Origin: Candidatus Peregrinibacteria bacterium CG10_big_fil_rev_8_21_14_0_10_49_16
GTDB taxonomy: Bacteria; Patescibacteriota; Gracilibacteria; Peribacterales; Peribacteraceae
Reading direction: 5' to 3'
NCBI GenBank assembly: GCA_002772605.1
Contig: PFDS01000048.1
Location: 1-9,844 of the forward strand
DNA: 9,844 nt
In this document: in pieces, positions 5,769-9,844 of the stretch
Numbering within the stretch: position 1 is the first letter of the stretch
Layout of the letters: every line of letters begins with the position of its first letter
Translations under genes and position numbers: made by a program
Notes under the pieces: generated by a model
What the model saw: only the letters and a program-made list of their open reading frames with translations
What the model was told of the DNA's origin: nothing
Database searches by the model: none

Positions 5769-6482
5769 ATGCGTCGCCCACTCATTTGTGCCAACTGGAA
5801 GATGCACTTGCCCCCTGCAGGGTGGGATGCGAAGGATTCTCCCTATCGACCAGAAGCTGGAATAGATGTTGTGGTATTCCCTCCGCATGGATACATCAAG
5901 CACTGCATCGATGCAAAACTCACTGTTGGTGGACAGTGTGCCCGGCCGGAAACCGCAGGAGCATTTACCGGCGATATGAGCATGGCTATGCTCAAAGAAC
6001 TCGGTTGTACGTACGTGCTCTGCGGTCACAGTGAGAGACGAAAGTACCACAGTGAAACAGACGACTTTGCTGCTGAGCAAGTGATTGCCGCACTAGAAGC
6101 AGGTCTCCACCCCATCGTGTGCGTCGGCGAACAGAAGAAGGATCGCGACATTGGCAAGGCGGAACATATTGTCGAACAACAACTTTCTCTTCTGAAGAAC
6201 TACCATCAATCCATCACCATCGCCTACGAGCCTATATGGGCGATCGGCACAGGACTCAATGCCCTTCCCGACGATGCACAGGAAGTGCATGCCTTCATGC
6301 GCAGGCTGCTCCTAGAAGACATTCGCACATCTGTTCGCATCATCTACGGCGGATCCGTGACAGGTATGAATGCGAAAGACTTTCTGAGTCACCCGGACAT
6401 CGACGGCCTCCTCGTCGGCAGCTGCTCCCTTGAGCCGAAACACTTCCACGAGATCATCAACGCCGCCAACACTCTCTCATAA
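5769..6482 (+). CDS. tpiA: triosephosphate isomerase, compact
   Basis: TIM interconverts dihydroxyacetone phosphate and glyceraldehyde-3-phosphate in glycolysis/gluconeogenesis. From ATG 5769 the product is 237 residues, against about 250 usually. All catalytic residues are present: Asn9 and Lys11 (ANWKMH), His87 (CGHSERR), Glu154 (AYEPIWAIGTG, including the flexible loop), and the phosphate-binding YGGSVTGMNA (193-202) and DGLLVGSCSL (212-221). The part that normally forms helix 1 (residues 14-31) is instead rich in Pro and Gly, and the protein is shortened by a few residues here and again before GAFTG. The frame is open back to ATG 5742, but family members start at (M)RRPLI and the extra codons fall in the inverted repeat, so 5769 is preferred. 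No Shine-Dalgarno is evident. It ends 3 nt from the convergent ATPase gene. Confidence 0.94.
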   Translation: MRRPLICANWKMHLPPAGWDAKDSPYRPEAGIDVVVFPPHGYIKHCIDAKLTVGGQCARPETAGAFTGDMSMAMLKELGCTYVLCGHSERRKYHSETDDFAAEQVIAALEAGLHPIVCVGEQKKDRDIGKAEHIVEQQLSLLKNYHQSITIAYEPIWAIGTGLNALPDDAQEVHAFMRRLLLEDIRTSVRIIYGGSVTGMNAKDFLSHPDIDGLLVGSCSLEPKHFHEIINAANTLS

Positions 6483-6485
6483 GCT

Positions 6486-9143
6486 CTACACACTCTGTCT
6501 CACCACCCACTTTCCTACTTCCACCACTGGAACGGTGGTGGCTGCGAGAGCTGCAAGGAGAAGCCACTCGCTCGGAGAAAGAGACACTGTTCTGAATGGC
6601 AGTTGCAGGACAGGAACAATCACGACAGCAACGAGTGGAAGAATGCCGGCAAGCACGGAGAGATTGAGCCATTTGTTGCTGAATATTCCCTCCCAGACAG
6701 GACGGTGATCACTACGGAAGATGTACGCCTTCCAAAGTTCGATAAATACGAGTGTAACGAAGATCATTGTCATTGCCTTTGAAAGCTCTGTTCCACGTTG
6801 CAACAACCACCAGAAGAGTCCGGTATTGAGGATAGTGGACCAGAGCCCTCCCAGACACATGAGGGACACCACCGGCTTCGTGAAGATGCTCTGCTTCGCA
6901 TCCCGCGGTTTCTGTTTCATCAAGTCTTTCTCCGGAGGATCCACAGAGAGCGCAATAGCAGGGAGTCCATCCGTGGCCAAGTTGATGAAGAGAATCTGCA
7001 AGGCAGTAAATGGCAATGGCAAACCAAACACCGTCGCTCCCAGCACAATGCCAATCTCTCCCAAATTCGCAGAGAGCAGGTACATCAAGTATTTTTTGAT
7101 GTTCCCGAAAATGCCCCGCCCCTCTTCGACGGCAGCCACGATTGATGTGAAGTTATCGTCCATAAGTGTCATATCGGCAGCTTCCTTTGTGACATCCGTC
7201 CCCGTGATTCCCATCGCGATGCCGATGTTCGCCTTCTTGAGCGCCGGTGCATCATTCACGCCATCTCCCGTCATTGCCACAACATGCCCCTTCTCCTGCC
7301 ATGCAGTAATGATATGCAATTTGTGCTCAGGAGATACACGCGCATAGACTTGAATCTTCTCAACAACATCCGTGAACTTCTTGGTGGACATTGCATCCAG
7401 ATCTTCCCCAGTCACGGCGTAGCCGTCCGTGAGAATGCCCAGTTCCCGAGCAATCGCCTCTGCAGTAAGAGGATGATCTCCGGTAATCATAATGGGGTGT
7501 ATTCCCGCCCTGCGACAGACGTCTACTGCCTTTTTTACTTCTGGTCGCGGCGGATCAATCATGCCAATGAGACCGAGAAACTGCATATCCTGATCAAATT
7601 TCGGGAGACGTCCCACCGGGACGTCTCTACAGCAAGCGACAGCAAGAACACGAAGAGCGTCTTTCGCCATATGCTCCGCCGCATCCAGAACTTTCTGTTT
7701 CTCTTCCGGAGAGAGTGTACAGGCATCGGCAATAATTTCCGGTGCACCTTTAGCATAGGCAATTTTCCCCCCATCCTTCTCATGAATCGTCGTCATGCGC
7801 TTGCTTTCGGATGTGAAAGGAACCTCATCAATGCGAGGACACTTCTTCTCAAGTTCTTCTTTACTGAGTCCTGCTTTTGCGGCCGCAACGACAAATCCAC
7901 CCTCCGTCGGATCACCGCGAATACTCCACTTACCCTCTTCCTGTACAAGGTGCGCATCATTACAGAGCGCTCCGGCAGCGAGAAGTTGTTGCAGTGACTC
8001 ATCACCTGTGCCTATGCCCTGAAACTCTCCCTCCGGCGCATATCCCGCACCAGTGACATCAATCATCTGTCCACGTAAAACGGCTTCGCCGTCACGTGGC
8101 ACAGCCATCAAAAAAATCTTCCGTACCGTCATCTCATCCTTCGTGAGCGTTCCCGTCTTATCACTGCAAATCACCGACGTACTTCCCAGTGTCTCCACTG
8201 CCGGCAATTTTCGAATCAGTGCATTGCGCTTGACCATCCGTTGCACGCCAATCGCGAGAGAAATGGTGACAACTGCCGGCAACGCTTCAGGAACAACCGC
8301 TACAGCCAGAGCAATGCCAAAAAGGAGTATTTCCAGAAACGGCTGGCCACGCAGCAACCCAAGGCCCACAATAACCAGAACAATGGCAAAAGCAATCCTG
8401 GCAAGTACGGATCCTACATGGTCAAGGTTATCCTGTAATGGCGTGCGTATCTGCTCCACATCCTGCAACATCTGTGCAATTTTCCCGAATTCCGTCTGCA
8501 TACCCGTCGCGGTCACGATCGCCTTTCCCCGACCGTACGTAGCGGTTGTGCCGCCGTAGACCATATTTGTCCGATCACCGAGCGGACAGGTTTCCTGTGT
8601 AAGTACACCAGTGAACTTCGCAACAGCACTCGACTCACCCGTGAGTACCGATTCCGCAACGTAGAAGTTGCTTGATTCTATGATGCGTCCGTCTGCAGGA
8701 ATCTTACTGCCGGTAGCAATGAGAATGATATCTCCCGGCACCAGTTCGCTTGCCGGAATACTCTGCTCCTTTCCTCCACGAATGACTGTTGCTTCCGGAG
8801 CCGTCATTTTCTTGAGTGCTTCCATGGCACGCTCCGCCTTGTACTCCTGAATGAATCCGAGAAAAACCGCAAAAAGGACAATGACCACAATCGCAATAGC
8901 TTCCAGCTCCTGCCCCAGTACTGCAGAAAGAGCCACAGCAATGAGAAGAATAACGATCAAAACATTCTGAAATTGCTCGAGAAGAATTTTCCATGGAGAG
9001 ATCTTCTTCCCCTGCTTCAGTTCGTTTTTCCCGTACTGCTCTCTGCGCTTGGTAACTTCCCCATCGGAAAGTCCCTGCTGTGCATCGCTCCCTGCTTCTT
9101 GAATGACAGCATCGGTCGCCAATGTGTGCCATAGTGCAGGCAT
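6486..9143 (-). CDS. P2A-type (SERCA-like) Ca2+-transporting P-type ATPase
   Basis: A complete 885-residue P-type ATPase. In order: cation ATPase N-terminal domain (about 1-70), TM1-2 (about 57-98), actuator domain with TGES at 168-171, TM3-4 with PEALP (285-289), phosphorylation site SDKTGTLT (Asp328), nucleotide-binding KGAPE (465-469), hinge TGDGVNDAP (625-633), and six C-terminal membrane segments. Residues matching SERCA Ca2+ ligands are all seen: Glu286 (E309), Asn693 and Glu696 in SANLGE (N768, E771), Asn721, Thr724 and Asp725 in NLATD (N796, T799, D800), and Glu802 in VFIEL (E908). This supports Ca2+ export with both ion sites, whereas PMR1-like pumps keep only site II. The alignment is by eye, so Mn2+ or other cations cannot be excluded. 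It lies 35 nt downstream of dprA and has its own -10 box. Confidence 0.93.
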   Translation of the reverse strand: MPALWHTLATDAVIQEAGSDAQQGLSDGEVTKRREQYGKNELKQGKKISPWKILLEQFQNVLIVILLIAVALSAVLGQELEAIAIVVIVLFAVFLGFIQEYKAERAMEALKKMTAPEATVIRGGKEQSIPASELVPGDIILIATGSKIPADGRIIESSNFYVAESVLTGESSAVAKFTGVLTQETCPLGDRTNMVYGGTTATYGRGKAIVTATGMQTEFGKIAQMLQDVEQIRTPLQDNLDHVGSVLARIAFAIVLVIVGLGLLRGQPFLEILLFGIALAVAVVPEALPAVVTISLAIGVQRMVKRNALIRKLPAVETLGSTSVICSDKTGTLTKDEMTVRKIFLMAVPRDGEAVLRGQMIDVTGAGYAPEGEFQGIGTGDESLQQLLAAGALCNDAHLVQEEGKWSIRGDPTEGGFVVAAAKAGLSKEELEKKCPRIDEVPFTSESKRMTTIHEKDGGKIAYAKGAPEIIADACTLSPEEKQKVLDAAEHMAKDALRVLAVACCRDVPVGRLPKFDQDMQFLGLIGMIDPPRPEVKKAVDVCRRAGIHPIMITGDHPLTAEAIARELGILTDGYAVTGEDLDAMSTKKFTDVVEKIQVYARVSPEHKLHIITAWQEKGHVVAMTGDGVNDAPALKKANIGIAMGITGTDVTKEAADMTLMDDNFTSIVAAVEEGRGIFGNIKKYLMYLLSANLGEIGIVLGATVFGLPLPFTALQILFINLATDGLPAIALSVDPPEKDLMKQKPRDAKQSIFTKPVVSLMCLGGLWSTILNTGLFWWLLQRGTELSKAMTMIFVTLVFIELWKAYIFRSDHRPVWEGIFSNKWLNLSVLAGILPLVAVVIVPVLQLPFRTVSLSPSEWLLLAALAATTVPVVEVGKWVVRQSV

Positions 9144-9152
9144 AATCCTATC

Positions 9153-9161
9153 ATTATAGCA
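9153..9161 (-). promoter_or_regulatory. extended -10 promoter very close to the ATPase start
   Basis: TGCTATAAT, an extended -10 motif, reads on the minus strand from 9161 to 9153. No consensus -35 is present, as is usual for extended -10 promoters. The expected initiation site near 9146 is only about 3 nt before ATG 9143, so this promoter would give a leaderless or nearly leaderless mRNA. AGGA just before the ATG is too close to be a normal Shine-Dalgarno. Transcription may also continue from dprA. Confidence 0.5.
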
Positions 9162-9178
9162 TTTTTATGCCTCTTACC

Positions 9179-9844
9179 CTAGCCTCTCTTCACCCACTGC
9201 CCTCCACCAATGTTTTGCGCTGCTCCTGCCAATTCGAGCATAGTGAGCGTGGAATTGACATCTCCGGAAGAAAGTGTTGTTTTTCCCACGATATCATCAA
9301 CAGGCTGCGGCATAGTCGTGAGGCAGTCGAGAATGGTGCTCTCCATGGGACTTTGCGGTTCGTACGCCGACACAGCAGACCCTCTGCCTGATGAGACAAT
9401 ACCGATATCACGCAGAACATCTTCCGGACTGTGAACGAGTTTTGCCTGACCGGTACTGATAAGCCGATGACAACCGGCGTAGTTCTCATCAAAAATATGT
9501 CCCGGTACGGCAAACACCTCCCGTCCATACTCCAGTGCCAGCTCTGCCGTGATGATTGCCCCACTCTTCTCTGGTGCCTCGAGCACAACCGTCCCAAGGG
9601 ACAAGCCCGCAATGATGCGATTGCGCGCAGGGAAGGTGTGTTTTCCGGGAGTGGTGTCGAGAGGAAATTCTGTCAGAAGGAGCCCGCCGCTTCCGACAAT
9701 CTTCTTCGCCAATGTCTTGTGGCTGCTGGGATAAATCATCGCAAGTCCATGCCCAAGAGCTGCAATGGTTTTCCCGCCTGCATGCAGTGATTCTTCTGCA
9801 ACAGCGCCATCGATTCCTTCAGCAAGGCCACTCACCGTTACTAT
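9179..9844 (-). CDS. dprA: DNA processing protein DprA, N-terminus off window
   Basis: DprA binds incoming single-stranded DNA in natural transformation and loads RecA. The frame stays open to the window edge; the GTG at 9835 falls inside the conserved motif (IVTVSGLAEGID) and is an internal Val, not a start. The visible 221 residues cover the C-terminal part of the Rossmann-like domain: SGLAEGID, GGKTIAALGHGL, IYPSSH, TFPARNRIIAGLS, SGAIITAELALEYGREVFAVPG and GCHRLISTGQAKLV. After a short linker a C-terminal winged-helix-like domain follows (from about ESTILDCLTTMPQPVDDIV to the end WVKRG). The N-terminal SAM-like region and start are outside the window. It is 35 nt upstream of the ATPase on the same strand. 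Confidence 0.93.
   Translation of the reverse strand: MVTVSGLAEGIDGAVAEESLHAGGKTIAALGHGLAMIYPSSHKTLAKKIVGSGGLLLTEFPLDTTPGKHTFPARNRIIAGLSLGTVVLEAPEKSGAIITAELALEYGREVFAVPGHIFDENYAGCHRLISTGQAKLVHSPEDVLRDIGIVSSGRGSAVSAYEPQSPMESTILDCLTTMPQPVDDIVGKTTLSSGDVNSTLTMLELAGAAQNIGGGQWVKRG

Noticed and set aside
9163..9174. GCAT/ATGC hairpin (within GGCATAAAAATGC) in the dprA-ATPase gap as a terminator
   Set aside because: A four-base stem without a following U run; it is more likely incidental spacer sequence upstream of the -10 box.
9833..9835. GTG as the start of dprA
   Set aside because: The frame continues to the window edge and the codon is the Val inside the conserved DprA motif IVTVSGLAEGID; the gene is truncated by the window.
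1..9844. CRISPR arrays, tRNA, rRNA, complete insertion sequences
   Set aside because: None seen by eye: no regularly spaced repeats, no cloverleaf or rRNA-like stretches, and no transposase beyond the HTH-like N-terminus of the fibre protein.

Overview
The window is about 10 kb of compact, roughly half-GC bacterial DNA. Genes abut or overlap, Shine-Dalgarno signals are weak, and several -10 boxes are good. UGA acts as a stop in at least two genes (the synthase-like gene and rpe), so this is the standard bacterial code and not the UGA=Gly code of Gracilibacteria/Absconditabacteria. The mix of a yeast-length PurC, a DUF192 protein, a membrane-fused spermidine-synthase-like protein, a reduced triosephosphate isomerase and a membrane-anchored fibre protein resembles candidate-phyla-radiation bacteria, perhaps Peregrinibacteria/Peribacteria. 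That placement is inference; no rRNA or ribosomal protein gene is present to fix it.

Layout: (1) 1-1373, minus strand, cut by the left edge: a chimeric protein with a helix-turn-helix-like N-terminus, one membrane segment and a phage-tail-fibre-like exterior, behind a good sigma70-type promoter. (2) 1491-2477, minus: purC. (3) 2484-4058, plus: a protein with about seven membrane segments fused to a spermidine-synthase-like methyltransferase fold; its start lies 6 bp from that of purC in a divergent pair. (4) 5656-4129, minus: a tight run rpiB-rpe-DUF192, with a 5-nt gap and then a 4-nt ATGA overlap. (5) 5769-6482, plus: tpiA, divergent from rpiB. The gap between them holds a long, nearly perfect inverted repeat that puts the same 20-nt sequence just ahead of both genes. 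(6) 6486-9143, minus: a P2A-type Ca2+ ATPase, ending 3 nt from tpiA. (7) 9179-9844, minus, cut by the right edge: dprA.

Functionally, rpiB, rpe and tpiA form a small pentose/triose phosphate module (ribose-5-P, ribulose-5-P and xylulose-5-P interconversion, and DHAP/GAP interconversion). The shared sequence ahead of rpiB and tpiA could coordinate them. purC is a lone purine-synthesis gene here. The ATPase probably exports Ca2+, and DprA handles incoming single-stranded DNA in transformation. The two most unusual items are the HTH-membrane-fibre protein and the inverted repeat between rpiB and tpiA.
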